A DNA stretch of 64,000 nucleotides from Sabethes cyaneus (GCF_943734655.1 NC_071354.1:14862501-14926500), one strand, 5' to 3'; counted from the stretch's first letter, positions 32,110-45,000 are shown. Numbers and translations are program-made. The notes: a model not told the origin generated them from the letters alone.

Positions 32110-32882
32110 GGCGCGAATGTTCGAGGGTTAATATCTTTTGACCGCTACAACCAATTCTTATGAAATTTTGCATATATATTCGTAGTGTCAAAACCTCTCG
32201 TTTGATATTAAAATAATTGAAATTAAGTAAATTATCTTGGTTAAAATCATTATAAATTTTTGTTAATTTTGGTGTGGTGTATACGGTTGCTCATAACTTT
32301 CAAATTAAACGTCCAATAAAAAAATCATTTAATAGCGATCTATTAGGATATATTATCTTTCAAATGAGACTAATAGCGCATAAATCGGTTTGGCCATCTC
32401 TAAGAAACAGGCGATAATTATTACCTTGTCAAAACAGGTTTTTTAAGCATAACTTTTAAACTACTTGTTTGTTTTCAATTAAAAATTCCTGAATAATTTA
32501 GCTTTAATAAGAGCTTTCATTTGATACTAAGATCGCTGAAATCGGTCATGTAGTTCTAGAGAAACCCGTGTCACGTATTTTTCACATTTTTGCTTATAAC
32601 TTTTAAACGAAACGTCGTGTCACGAAGCAACTCAATAGTGATCTACTAGACAATAATACCTTTCAAACAAAAGTAATAGCGAACGATTCGGTTCAGCCAT
32701 CTCTGAGAAACAGGCGATAGAAAAAATCATTACATACATACACACACACACACACACACAGACATTGCTCAAATCGTCGAACCCTATCGATTGGTATATG
32801 TGACTTGGCCCTCCGGGCCTCGGATCAATTTCGTGTTTTTCGATCAATTTTTAAACCTTTGTTATAGTATAACAAAGGTAAA
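32110..32882 (-). repeat. Dispersed repeat with terminal hairpin and (CA)n, inverted relative of the 16-kb repeat
   Basis: On the minus strand it begins with a hairpin (ACCTTTGTTATAC/GTATAACAAAGGT), then a GC patch (CCGGAGGGCCAAGTCAC), an ATATACCAATCGATAGGG box, a (GT)n run and a body with repeated GCCATCTCTNAGAAACAGGC and AACTTTTAAAC words. The order of parts matches the repeat at 16 kb. Confidence 0.6.
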
Positions 32883-35367
32883 AATCAACAAACTTGAAAA
32901 ACTTAATCATCGTGCCCCGTAAATAGCAGAAGGCAATGGGAAAAGTTTATGAGATGGTGCAGATACGGTACTCTGTCGCTGCAAGTCAGGGAAACGAATT
33001 TATTTTCCATCAGACGTGACAAAGCGCCGGTCGAGCAGAAACGATTTTACAGTGTCAAATCATCAGCTTCTGTGCGGCTAAACGCGATGTTTACATAATA
33101 GTCCCGGTGCCCCTGGGGCGGAGCAGAACGGAAATGGCCGGCGACAGTCTTTAGTCACTTTTGTTTTATTGCTTCTCGGTAGAAAGTTACATCTTCATCT
33201 TCTTGGCGTGTAGTTGCGGATCCCGCTAGGAAGCGTTTGGTAAGTCGACGGTGATTTATAGCTGGACGACACTAGCGTGACCAGAATCAGGGGTCAAGTG
33301 TTATTTTTTCGTTATTCTTTGCAAAAGAAAGAACTTTATAGAGATCATGAGACTTGAACTACGACAAAAAAGTTATCTCAACGAGCAGCTTCTATTAGTG
33401 TCTCGATCACCACTTGTGATTATAGGACTAGTCACTGCTCACCATAAAGCTACGAAGATCATAAGAAAAAAGCTCCCCCTCTGTGATATGCTCTGAGTTC
33501 GCCTATGTGTGCCTATGTATGGATAATTTATCAAGGAAACTTCGTCTTATAAGTGCTGGTGATTTATCGAGAAAACTTTGGCGACATTCGATGAATAAAA
33601 CAATCACCGTTCATCATTGGTGTTGGGGAAAATATTTTCCGCATTATTGTTTTCGGAACTGACAGTCAATCAAGGTGTTTGCCTTTTTGAATAAAAGTTT
33701 AGCCAACTTGGTAAGTTTAATATTTTCGCCCCAAGCCCTCATGTGGTAGATTGCCAGTTGTGAGTTTGGCGAGGATCATACAGCTTGAAAGGATTTGTTT
33801 TCCTTTCCAACTGCAGGTAACTCTATCCCTACTGCTCAGGTGGTCTGTTCCTTTTATTTAATATTGACTTGAATCAAAGATTTTAAATAATCGAAATGCG
33901 CATTTCAATTTTAAGTAAAATTGAATGTTAAAGTTATTGGAAGTGATTAGTCTTTACTAACGAAAGAATCTAACTGAATAAAAAGATTACCAAGAATGAA
34001 TTGGTTTTCTATGTCAAAGTTTGAGATTATATGACTCCAAGGATTTGAGTGTAAATTATTCCAATCTAGGGACTTATGAATGATATAGGCTTTTTCTGCT
34101 AACGATGACTGTTTTAATTCTAACCTCGCTTGGAATCAGCAAATTAAACATAGCTGCTGCCTCAGGCTATTATAGTTCTAATTCATCCTAATTCGAATTA
34201 AATGGGCTTTGAAAAATCGACTAACATGACTTAATGCCATTGGTAGTAGAACGAAAATGTGTAAGCAAAAAAGCCTTCAGACGGTTAACCAGCTGGATAC
34301 AACATCATCCCCTCCAGCCGCACACATCCTCTCGGAGCATTGTTTACATTCCACATCCCACCACCCAGTCCGGGCATAACAACGGTACGATGTTTAACAT
34401 TGGTCACATGATAATACAAACCGTACCCTTCTCGCATCGTATTGGTCCTCTAAACGATGAATGGTGAAATGATAACATCTCATTTAGTATCAGCAGCACA
34501 GCAGCACTCAGACACTGCTATGCTGCTGCCCTGCCCAACAGGATGGAATAATTTACATGGGCAGTGACGGCGACACAACCCTTTTACATTTACTACCCCA
34601 GACTTATTTACCTTTCGAGAGTTTCTACAGTCTAGGATGAAATGCGTACTGTATGTCGAGGAGTCTGAAATATTCTGTGTTTTTTTTTCGTTGTGTTTAC
34701 TTTAAACTTAGGCTGCATAATTCCAAGGAAAATATTTAACATATTCCTGGCCTTGTCAATGAAAGTACATTAGATATTGAACCATTTCAGTTGAACCATG
34801 CCGTGATAACTTGTATATTATATTATATAACGAAGAAACAGGAAAAACTTCAGAAAGAAGCCACGGCATATAGCACAACATGGAAGAAGCCATAGTCGTT
34901 CAGGCATGCAGACAGACGCAAATGTTTTCGATACCAATGGAATGGAAGGAATTTCAATATTGTTAATGTAATCATTCCTTCCGCCGACTGTTCCGTGGTA
35001 GAACGAACGTATCTATTAGGTGGCAGTTGATTGGTAGAAAATAGCAATGACATTGTGCAAACTAATTAATGCTTCTATGTGAACGTCTCATCATCTGAAT
35101 GGCGTGCTTTTGTGTTTTCGGAAACCATTAAACCAAAACAATACAAATTAGCTTTCAGTTTATTTGCATCGTAAACAACAAAAGCCACATTTTGGTAAGC
35201 CAGCCATGAATTAGTTCCAATTTATTTCGTTCTGAGAAGCTTTCCTTTTGAATAGAAAATCAGGTGGTAGCTTTAAGTTAGGTATTTAAAATATTTTATA
35301 CAGATTTATGCAAATATTTGGAAAACTCAGTTATATTTGAACTATTGTAAATTAAGTTCCTTTTGTA
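32883..35367. other. No gene recognised
   Basis: About 2.5 kb of unannotated DNA. A CACTAGCGTGACCAGA word at 33.27 kb resembles the ends of the 18.8-23.3-kb block. Frames of 67-77 codons at 34.2 and 34.9 kb show no domain or intron signals. Confidence 0.4.
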
Positions 35368-35369
35368 GA

Positions 35370-35578
35370 CACAAAAAAAGCAGACTTGGTCTTAAACGTC
35401 TTTTCAAAGACTTGATCCTTCTTTATCGACTGACTTCACAGCCGGCTATTAGAGTACAGGACAGTTACGGGGCTAGTGCAACAATCCTACTGACTCTATC
35501 TAGCAGCACCGCGTAGCAAAGATTCGAACATACGACGACTGGCTTGTTAGACCAGCATCGCACCTCGAAACCAACACA
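35370..35578 (-). mobile_element. tRNA-related SINE (body variant 1)
   Basis: The minus strand reads GTTGGTTTCGAGGTGCGATG, CTGGTCTAACAAGCCAG (anticodon-arm-like) and GTTCGAATCTTTG, then the GCTGCTAGATAGAGTCAGTA body and a tail containing AAGACGTTTAAGACC. This is the best-preserved copy of the variant also found at 25.5 kb. Confidence 0.8.
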
Positions 35579-35606
35579 ATATTTCGTTATTTTACCAAAT
35601 TTCACC

Positions 35607-35793
35607 GAAACCTAATCCCAATCCCAATCCCAATCCCAATCCCAATTCCAATTCCAATTCCAATTCCAATTCCAATTCCAATTCCAATTCCAATTCCAAT
35701 TCCAATTCCAATTCCAATTCCAATTCCAATTCCAATTCCAATTCCAATTCCAATTCCAATTCCAATCCCAATCCCAATCCCAATCCCAATCCC
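35607..35793. repeat. Hexamer array (CCAATC)n-(CCAATT)n-(CCAATC)n
   Basis: About six CCAATC units, about 20 CCAATT units, then about six CCAATC units. The block arrangement shows that a C-to-T variant spread locally. Confidence 0.95.
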
Positions 35794-35876
35794 ATCGTCC
35801 AATGTTAAATGCTGTCCAGGCTGTGCTGTGGTAGAACAAATTGGTCTCAACCTTTCACCGGTTCTCGCCGGATAGC
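35794..35876 (+). repeat. 82-bp island between hexamer arrays
   Basis: Nearly identical to 30744-30825. It separates the short mixed hexamer array from the long CCAATC array, and the array resumes directly after GGATAGCA. Confidence 0.88.
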
Positions 35877-36797
35877 AATCCCAATCCCAATCCCAATCCC
35901 AATCCCAATCCCAATCCCAATCCCAATCCCAATCCCAATCCCAATCCCAATCCCAATCCCAATCCCAATCCCAATCCCAATCCCAATCCCAATCCCAATC
36001 CCAATCCCAATCCCAATCCCAATCCCAATCCCAATCCCAATCCCAATCCCAATCCCAATCCCAATCTCAATCCCAATCCCAATCCCAATCCCAATCCCAA
36101 TCCCAATCCCAATCCCAATCCCAATCCCAATCCCAATCCCAATCCCAATCCCAATCCCAATCCCAATCCCAATCCCAATCCCAATCCCAATCCCAATCCC
36201 AATCCCAATCCCAATCCCAATCCCAATCCCAATCCCAATCCCAATCCCAATCCCAATCCCAATCCCAATCCCAATCCCAATCCCAATCCCAATCCCAATC
36301 CCAATCCCAATCCCAATCCCAATCCCAATCCCAATCCCAATCCCAATCCCAATCCCAATCCCAATCCCAATCCCAATCCCAATCCCAATCCCAATCCCAA
36401 TCCCAATCCCAATCCCAATCCCAATCCCAATCCCAATCCCAATCCCAATCCCAATCCCAATCCCAATCCCAATCCCAATCCCAATCCCAATCCCAATCCC
36501 AATCCCAATCCCAATCCCAATCCCAATCCCAATCCCAATCCCAATCCCAATCCCAATCCCAATCCCAATCCCAATCCCAATCCCAATCCCAATCCCAATC
36601 CCAATCCCAATCCCAATCCCAATCCCAATCCCAATCCCAATCCCAATCCCAATCCCAATCCCAATCCCAATCCCAATCCCAATCCCAATCCCAATCCCAA
36701 TCCCAATCCCAATCCCAATCCCAATCCCAATCCCAATCCCAATCCCAATCCCAATCCCAATCCCAATCCCAATCCCAATCCCAATTCCAATCCCAAT
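35877..36797. repeat. Long hexamer array (CCAATC)n
   Basis: About 153 copies of CCAATC. Only one internal variant (TCTCAA, near 36066) is visible and a degenerate copy lies at the right end. Because 6 is a multiple of 3, all frames stay open (Pro-Asn, Pro-Ile, Leu-Gly, Gly-Ile dipeptides), giving spurious ORFs over 300 codons. It is not the insect TTAGG telomere repeat. Confidence 0.96.
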
Positions 36798-37240
36798 GTC
36801 AAGCTCCATCAAGAATTGACAATTCAACCAATTACTTGTAACCACGCTTTTACTTCCCAGGGGGGTGGTAAGTTTTCACATCACGAATTGAAAAAAAAAG
36901 AAGTGATAATGTCTTCCCATCCAATCGGAAGTGGATTATCTGCACCGAATAAATCTGGACTAAGCTGATGTCCTGAATGTGAACAATTTTGTCCAATGAG
37001 TAAGTTTAAGATGAACTTGATGTCCTAAAAGAAAACCATTGCACAGAAGTGTGCGATGATTCCTGTCTTTAAAATTGCTATATCGATATGCTGTAAGAAT
37101 TTATTCCAAGCTCACGTCTTGTATGAAAACGTAATTGATGGCATATTCGCGCATGTGACCCGTCAATCGACCCGACAATTGTGACGAATCAAATATGAGT
37201 AGGAGAAGCGTTTTTCAATTTAATTCTAGTACTATGGAAC
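36798..37240. other. No gene recognised
   Basis: Unique-looking sequence between the hexamer array and the RTE-like fragment. Confidence 0.4.
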
Positions 37241-37244
37241 AAAC

Positions 37245-37697
37245 CCTATTGTGGTCCCAAGTCTCTTATCTAGCAACCCCTACCCCTACCTCCACGTGGT
37301 ACCTGCGTGAATACGATTAACTGTGGAGATCGGGTAACCAACCCCGGTAAGGAAACTAAGGAGACTTGGTACCTGTAACTGCAGATCGCTAAACTTCGAT
37401 CAGCTAGTACCCCGAAAGTTTAGCATCCTGGCACTGCAGGACATCTGTCGCAAAGGTGAGCAGGTGTGGAGGATCCGTGGCGGCAAAGCCCAATTTTTCC
37501 AGAGTGGTGGGGCGACCAACGAGCTGGGAACGGGCTTCGTAGTGTTGGGCAAAATGCAGGATCGCGTAATGGACTGGAAAGCGATCAACGAGAGGATGTG
37601 CGTGTTGAGGATAAAAGGCCGTTTCTTCAACTATACCATCATAAACGTGCATTGTCCACACGAAGGTAGACCCGACGACGAGAAGAAATTTTTCTAG
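37245..37697 (+). pseudogene. 5' fragment of an RTE-like LINE (leader plus start of APE domain)
   Basis: The leader (TCTCTTATCTAGCAACCCCT, GAGATCGGGTAACCAACCCC) matches the 5' region of the intact LINE. The frame then encodes GTCNCRSLNF, KFSILALQDICRKGEQVW, NELGTGFVVLG and RFFNYTIINVHCPHEG, the first third of an APE endonuclease domain, and stops after DDEKKFF. The element is cut off at the edge of a foldback. It lacks all RT motifs. Its leader is useful for defining the true 5' end of the family. Confidence 0.85.
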
Positions 37698-38412
37698 TTT
37701 TGCTAAAAAAATTTAAAATTCACAGTGGACACCGGAGATATTTCGGGTTGACTGTATATCAAAAGTGATTTTTTCCATCGCTTGTATCTTTTTCTCATGG
37801 AAATTTAAAAGTATTCATATTTTATCCCAAAACTAGACTTCATTTCCAGTCGATTGATGATTAAAAACCGGAGATCCGTCAAGAAACAACCGAGATATGG
37901 TCATTTCAGTCAAATCACTGCTAGAAATATTGCCAGTGACATCCTACCTTTATGGCCATTTTCAAATATGACCGAAACCATACTAATATGGATGCCAAAC
38001 TTCAAGAATTAAAGAGGGTTGAAAATCCTGAAGTTTGACATCCATATTGACAGAATTTCGGATATTCCTTAAAACGACCATTTCCGCCGGGGTCCCTGGA
38101 ACCTGCTACAGGACTGTCATGGCAACCTGCGGACCGGTAATGCTTCCAGTGTCAGTGGCTTATAAAATCTTAAAGTTTGACGCTCATATTAATATGGTTT
38201 GTGTCATGTCCCAAAATGATCTTTCCAACAATCGACTGTAAATAAAGTCTAGTTTTGGGATACAATATGAAATTTTTCATTACAAAAAAAGAGACAAGCG
38301 ATGAAAAAAATCAGTTTCTGACATACCTCCGCCCAACCCGGAATATCTCTGGTGTCCACTAGCTACTGTCAATCTTGAAATATTTAAAACAAAAACTAGC
38401 GAAATTTCCCCG
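37698..38412. mobile_element. Foldback element, about 190-bp arms
   Basis: The left arm has CTAGTTTTGCTAAAAAAATT, GTGGACACCGGAGATATTTC and ATCCCAAAACTAGACTTCA; the right arm carries the inverse with moderate divergence. A second internal inverted pair (ATATGGATGCCAAACTTCA against TGAAGTTTGACATCCATAT) lies in the middle. No ORF of note. It abuts the truncated LINE. Confidence 0.72.
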
Positions 38413-38499
38413 TCAATTGCAATTGGCTTCATCTAAAAATGTCTCATCGTGGCCGGACAAGTTATGGCCGTTTGAATTTCGTCAAAATTTTGCCTATCC

Positions 38500-39330
38500 C
38501 GATTATTTTGTATTTTTTTGATTTTCAGATTTTACAATACTACGATTTTTTGATTCTATGAGTTTCTGATTTTGTAATTTTTATTTTTAGGATTTTATGA
38601 TTTTGCGACTTTCTGATTCTCTAATTTTACGTCTTTAGGGTTTTCCGTTTATTTAATTTTTCGGTATTTTGATTCTCTGACTTTCTAAATTTCTACTTTT
38701 CCAATTTTCCATGGTTTCCAATTCCAAGTTTCAGAACGCTTTGCAGATTTTCTGTGTTTCTGAATTTTTCACATCTTGAATACCTGATTTCCTGATATTC
38801 TCTAAAATTCTTTGAGTTTCTATTTTTCTGATTTATGATCTTTGATTGCCGATTTTCGGTTTACCCGTTTTTTCTGTCTTTCGGTTGTTCTGTTTTACTG
38901 TATTTTTCAGATTTTTGTATTACTTGATCTTTTGAGTTTCTAATTTTATAATTTGCATCTTTCTGATTTTCCGATTTTCAAATTTTCTGATTCTCTGGTA
39001 CTCCGATATTCTGATTTCCTGATTTTCTAACTTTGTAATTTGAATTCCGAATTCTCTAATTTTCTGATTCTCTGAGTTTCTAATTTTCATATTTTTTAAT
39101 ATCCTGATTTACTTATGTTTTGATGTTTTGATTTTCACCTTCTTCAGATATCTGGATTCCGACTGCCGGTGTTGTTGGTTTTCGTTCATTCTGTTGTTTT
39201 TATTTTTCAGCTTTTTTTGATATTCTGTTTTTCTAACTTGCTAATTTTTTGATTTGCTAACATTCTAATTTTCTGTTTGACTTTTTGTTTTTCTGTTTAT
39301 TTAGTTTGGATTTAGGACCTCGGATTTTAG
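38500..39330. repeat. Pyrimidine-rich 'GATTTTCTGATTTTC' tract
   Basis: Degenerate words of about 10-12 bases such as TGATTTTCTGATTCTCTG run for 0.8 kb with strong T/C bias on the + strand. This is the same style as the 19-22-kb tract. No gene. Confidence 0.78.
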
Positions 39331-39339
39331 ATTCTGAAT

Positions 39340-42300
39340 TGAATTGAATTGAATTTAAATCGAATTACGTGTCTGAGAAGTGAAAATGAATTTTTTTTTG
39401 AATTTCATATTTGAGATTCTACTAAGACGCAACGTATTTACCGCAAGGAATCTCGCTGCGTTAAGGGGTTGGTCGTTGCAAGAAGGGAATAATACTGAAT
39501 TGTAAGTAATTTCATTCAGTATCATTCGAAACAGGGAAAAATGAATTTTCCAATTCCATAAGAGTGATTTTTACCGGCTACGTTACGTTACCAAACTATA
39601 TTCCCGTGGGTAGGTTTCGTCTGCTATCGGTTCCAAGGATTTTCCGGGTAATGAAATAACGTCCATTTGACGTTAACGTTTTTTGGGAGATTTTACAATT
39701 GTTTTTAGCCAATAAATCGGTGTTATCATTCTCATTGGTTACTATCAATCACATTCTGGCATTTAAACTTTCCTAGAAAAATCTGTAAAGAAAAAGCAAT
39801 ATAAAACAGACAAAAGCCCCACAATTTGTGCCAAAATCGTCGCAATTGTGTTCAATGTCATTCTTTGTATCCTACTTAATCGAATTGAATGTGAGGCGTA
39901 ATTGAAACTGAAATTGGAAACCATCAAGAGTAGCGAATGTCAGTGCGAAGGAACGAAGGAACGCCTACGTACGTGTACGACATATATAAGCTCCAAAATT
40001 CGGTTTACTCCCACCAGAAGAACCGAACAACAATGAGGACTCTCATCGAAAGTATGTCGACTTCCCATGAAATTGTTATAGTTAGACTTCAGGCTTATAT
40101 TTCACTAATGTTGGGACATAATTTGAGGGATATCAAGAAGAGTAATTTCAGATTTTTTCCCGCCGCGTAAACCAATGCAGGATTTCGTTCCGTCGTTGCC
40201 GTGTGCTTAACTGTTACGTACCGAACTGACCCGGTCATCACGGTCGCGTGTGATGTTGCAATTTCAAACATACAGGCACATAATTATGCGCCCCTTGCGA
40301 CGTCGACGACGACGATGTCGTCGTCCATCGCTTGGTCAAAGGTCAGACGGCCAAGTTCAGGTCAGCCAGCGAACGCGATGCCATGTGACCGGTAGGTCCT
40401 AGTGCAAGGTAGGCTCCATATGGTGGGATTACCTGGCGTGTGTGATAGTCGATTTTATTTCTCTGGTGCTCAAATCGTGTTGATTATTTTCCTCGCATCA
40501 GCCAGTATAACTACGACAACAACGTATCCGTGTGGATTAGAGCTTTCGTAAGCTTAGGCATAGAGCAGAAAACTGCCAACGTTAAATACCTGCCACTTCA
40601 ACGGACCATTGCCACATTAAATAACCTGATCAGTGGAAAGGGCGTTCGCCCGAACTGCGGTGGTAATAAATGTAAAGTGAAGAGTTACGTATATCGTGTG
40701 TCGCATTAGGAATTATTAAGAAACGGATTGACTCCCACACAAAATCTGCAGAGGTCTTCGTTTTATTGTAATTGGATACCATCATTCTGTTGGCACTATT
40801 AAAGAATTCCATGAAAACAAAAAATTTCAACGGAAAGTTTATGATCCACATTTCTTTCATTTGGCACGATGTGCCTCTTTATGAATTGAAGTGGTTTCAT
40901 AATTTATCGTTTGAATTTGAGTTTTTTAATCTATAACTTTTGAATAATAAGCTTTCTTGGAACATTATTCAACTTTAAATTTTTTTAATTGCAATAACTT
41001 TAAAAGTGGTTTTGGGTTGTTGTGATAATGCAATGGAGACGCATGATGTTTTGTTTTTACTTGTAAGGAAAAGACTTTTTCTTGTAGGGAAACGGATATT
41101 CCAGATTCCTCTTTGAGTCTTTGGTTTTATGGTGAACATTTTGAGATTCGACGTTGCGCTTTAATAATACAGTAAATACTGACATTTTATCATTCCTGTT
41201 TTGAAGTTATATAACTTGCAAGACACTAACTTTTCTGACTGCATAAATATTTTCACTACGCTAAACGAATCATAACTCTGAGCGTCACGTCTCAGAGTAT
41301 TTCGGTGGATTCTTTTCACACCGAATGCGGCTTATTTTGCTTATTAATGCATCCATTCAACCGAAACTGCAGCTCGTCATGAAACACAATTGACGACCGC
41401 TGCAGCAGTGGCAAGGGAAACAACAAGTTCCACGAATCAGGTTAAGATTTTCCACCAAATTTTACATTTTAAATTGCGAAGAAAAGAATACACTCTAATT
41501 GGGGAAGCAAAAAATTTGAAATGGAGCAGAAATAATTGATGAAATGCCACTCAGCACCTTTTACGTGCCTGAATGATAACAACATTTTATTCACTGGAAT
41601 ACATTTCAAGTTAATTGGTGCAATATATGCAAGAGTTTCACCATTTTATTCGGATTTAAACAAGGCATCCAGGAAATAGGAAACCAATTAATATCGAATG
41701 ACGGATATGCAATCGATCGTTTCACTCATACTGAGAACCACTGGAGCGCAAGAGTTCGATTCAATTTACTTGATTGGGACATGGAAGCTGTTTGATTTTT
41801 TACTTTTATTGATTTTTAACTAGTACGCCATCCTAAAATCCAAGCGGTTAAGAACTCCGATGCAGATCCGTTATCATTTGGATAGCTTTTCTGACAGTTT
41901 TTGATTGCATTTTCACGTTCGAAAACTATAGTCATTTCTACGCGTTTCGCTTACCTGTTTTTAAAAAGTTTAGAACAACATTCCACAAACTTCACAAAGA
42001 ACTACATAGTTCTGAATAATAAATCACACACTCAGGTCCTTTACTTAAGATGTTACAAATTATTCATGCATGAAAAACACTGAACTAGCCCTGCTTCGGC
42101 TTGGAGGAACCATGAAACTCTGCACGTTCAGGTCAATCACAACGACCGAACCAGGGCATATAGATTTCAAAACTTTTCCTCCGCTCAACACAGTCGATCG
42201 AAGAGAATACACTCCCGATGATGCAGTTTCTCCTTGGGGCTTGCCTTATTCTGCATAAATTCCATTTTGAACTACGTTTCGAAGCGGGAAACTTTCCACA

Positions 42301-42500
42301 GTGCTCTACCCTGAAGTTTTTGCGACGCAAATGGGTACCGCCGGGTGCGGCGGTGGGTTGAATAACTTTTTACGCCCCGCCCAATGGGAAATTGGATACG
42401 ATTCGGTGTGAACCTTGAAACATTCACCGGCACCCTATCCTCAATCTAATTAGCGTCTATTTTAGATTTCGAAGGCAATCGTCCGTTTCGCGACTCGCCA
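39340..42500. other. No definite gene; one promoter-like site
   Basis: Mostly AT-rich unique DNA. A TATA-like site with a nearby ATG occurs near 40 kb. GC-richer DNA at 40.2-40.4 kb (GACGTCGACGACGACGATG) shows no clear frame. No domain was recognised on either strand. Confidence 0.35.
39983..40035 (+). promoter_or_regulatory. Candidate core promoter and first ATG
   Basis: TATATAAG is followed about 50 bases later by CGAACAACAATGAGG, a good insect-type start context. After ATGAGGACTCTCATCGAAA comes GTATGT, a possible splice donor, so a very short first exon is conceivable. No initiator consensus was seen and no downstream exon was identified. Confidence 0.2.
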
Positions 42501-45000
42501 TTTAATTATACCAATTACGGTAAAGCTATAGCCGTCTTTATGACTGACTGACTGCACTGCTCGTAGCAGTCCCCGCGGTTAGTTATGCACCGGGAAAAGG
42601 GATGGACGCAAAAAGCATTCGCTGTCAAAGTTTCCGATTTTGCTACTAACGCCCACCCATCTGCACCCTGGCAGAAAAGTTTACGCGAGAAAATTAATAG
42701 CCAACAAGGGGGGAAACTGACGAGGCTAGTTTTCGGGGGGGGGGGAGCGGAAGGTGTGGTTTCGCTCGCTAGGGAAGAAAACTTTTCCTTTTCCACCTAC
42801 ACCACCGAGCAACGATAGTACATTGTTGAAGCTCCCGAAGGTAGAAAAAAGAAAACTTTCGAGGTTCGGGAGGCCCACTTTCCACTGCAGGTTGCTCCAC
42901 TTGGCGAAGGTTTATGCGTTTACGTTCTGGAATTCCACGGTTCCACCATAAAAAAAACAACACAACAAACCCTCAAGCCGTTATGGTACGAGCCTACAGT
43001 CGTAAAATGCATAAAACTTAACGTAGCATAACGTTGTGTATTGTTTGGAGTTCATTAAAGGCGGTTATGGAATTAGGAAGGAAGTCGTTCGTAGCAACAT
43101 TCAGCTAGCGGAAGCAGCCGAGTAAACAATTCATTTAATTGATGGTTGGATGATTGAGGAAAATGCGGTCTGCATACGATAGGGTTTAAGCAGGACTACA
43201 AATTGTTGGGTTACCGGGTACATAGGAGTCTAACATGTTAGTATTATTACTTATAATTAATAATTTATGAATAAAGTTTGGGGATTGGTCTCATTTGATA
43301 CACGCTGTTTTTGATTGCCGTGAGAGTATGATATGAAATGTTGCCTGAAAATAATGAATCATTTAGTATTTGATAAAATTCAAAAGTTAAGTTTCAGCGT
43401 CAAATATAATTGATGATTGAAACAAGGATTCTCATCAAATGCACAACTGACTTGAGGAAAAAGTGATTGATTTAGTGGGTGGAATCATGCGGTGAGGACC
43501 CCGTGGTGGCCCAAACCACCGACCGAGGTATGCGGCGTCCTTCCCTAGGGTCCCGGACAAGTGATAGCGAGAAAGGACAGTTTAAGTCCCGACGATCGAG
43601 TCGTTTCCTATCGTTTCTTTTTTGCACTCTATCAATACCGGTGTACAATGTACAATCATATTAATTATGAAACTATAAACATCATACCAAACATTCCATA
43701 CATTTCGCCTAAAACTTAAATAAGAAAAAATGGCCAATTGACCTGTGACAAAACAAGTCACTCGACGACATAATCTTCTTGCCATTCGGCTCATCATTTC
43801 GAATTTCTAAATGATATGATATTCGAAATACATTTTAGGCTAGTAATCTAGCATCATTTAGCACATTATATTCGAATCTAAAAAGAAAACCGGTTGATTC
43901 AACTCCGAGAGGTAAAGAAGGCCTTCAAACGGTACCACAGGGCACTGTTCTGGGACTGCTAATCTTCAATTTGTAAAATGCAATGTTTTTGTGTAGTACA
44001 GAAAAGGGAGAGTCAATTTCTATATTTCTGAATCCAAACAGTGGAAATTTGCTTGTAAGCGTTTTCAAGTACTGGCTGGCGTTTTTCGACAAACTCGTCC
44101 TGTTGTTGCACGGTCAATGGCAGCCGGTAAAATCAATATTTGTCTTAAGCTTTCGTGTTTGTAAGGTTATGTGAAGAGGATGCAGTTGACTACGAATATG
44201 CGAGTTGCATTGCAAAACAATTCGTCCGGGGGGATTTGCTCGAATCATAGCATAGAAATTTCATATGACATTTCCACTGGTTTCAGAACGACGAAAGACG
44301 AATTCATTACTAATGTATTTCCAAACCTCGTCCAAAATTATGTAAACCACTATTCGTTGAGTGCATACTTGCATTGGCTTAAACTAGTTGATTGTGTGAC
44401 TAAATAAAACGGAAGGTTAAATCTATTTCCACCCTGCTACGATACCTTAATCTACCGAAATTGTCTGATTAAACAAGATTGGTCGTGAAACAACTCACGA
44501 ATTATCAATTATAATCAACAACAAGGGTCGTACTATAGAATTTCTATGAAGTGATTTTCCGACTAGTGCTTTTCACATTTAGATTTAAGTCAGAGTAATA
44601 AATAATAAATTTTCAACGGTTTCCGTAGCTGTGCAGCATAGGCGCTTTAAATTTCATCGTGCAGATTTGCATGATAGGTGGGTAAAATCAACGTCATTGA
44701 AATTGTGCAATTTTTCAAAATTAGTTTTTTTTAACAAAATAAATATATTGAATTACTCAATCTCAATTTCTAGCAAAATTATTCTTGTTCCTTCCGGTGA
44801 CACGTAAACCGATTAATAATAACTTTATATTATTATATTTTTGAAACGGTAGTTCTTTTACAACTGGCCAAGGGACGGTAGAAAAAAGTAATGAAAATTT
44901 TATAGTGATGGTGAAAGAGCGGAAAAGTGCGAGAGGGGGGGAGGGGAGGGGGTTATTAGTAGCTACGCTTAACAAGTAGTCGTTGTGACTCTACCCAATG
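42501..45000. other. No gene recognised
   Basis: Scattered frames of 60-93 codons, some Ser/Arg-rich (43479-43664), show no domain. G-runs occur near 42.73 kb and 44.93 kb. Confidence 0.35.

Noticed and set aside
35877..36797. Telomeric repeat
   Set aside because: The CCAATC unit is not the insect TTAGG repeat, and dipterans such as mosquitoes lack TTAGG; this is an interstitial microsatellite.
35809..36968. Open frames over 300 codons on both strands in the hexamer array
   Set aside because: A 6-bp repeat without a stop codon stays open in every frame; the products are dipeptide repeats only.
43479..43664. Ser/Arg-rich 61-codon + frame as an exon
   Set aside because: Short, no clear acceptor, no neighbouring exon; composition alone is not enough.
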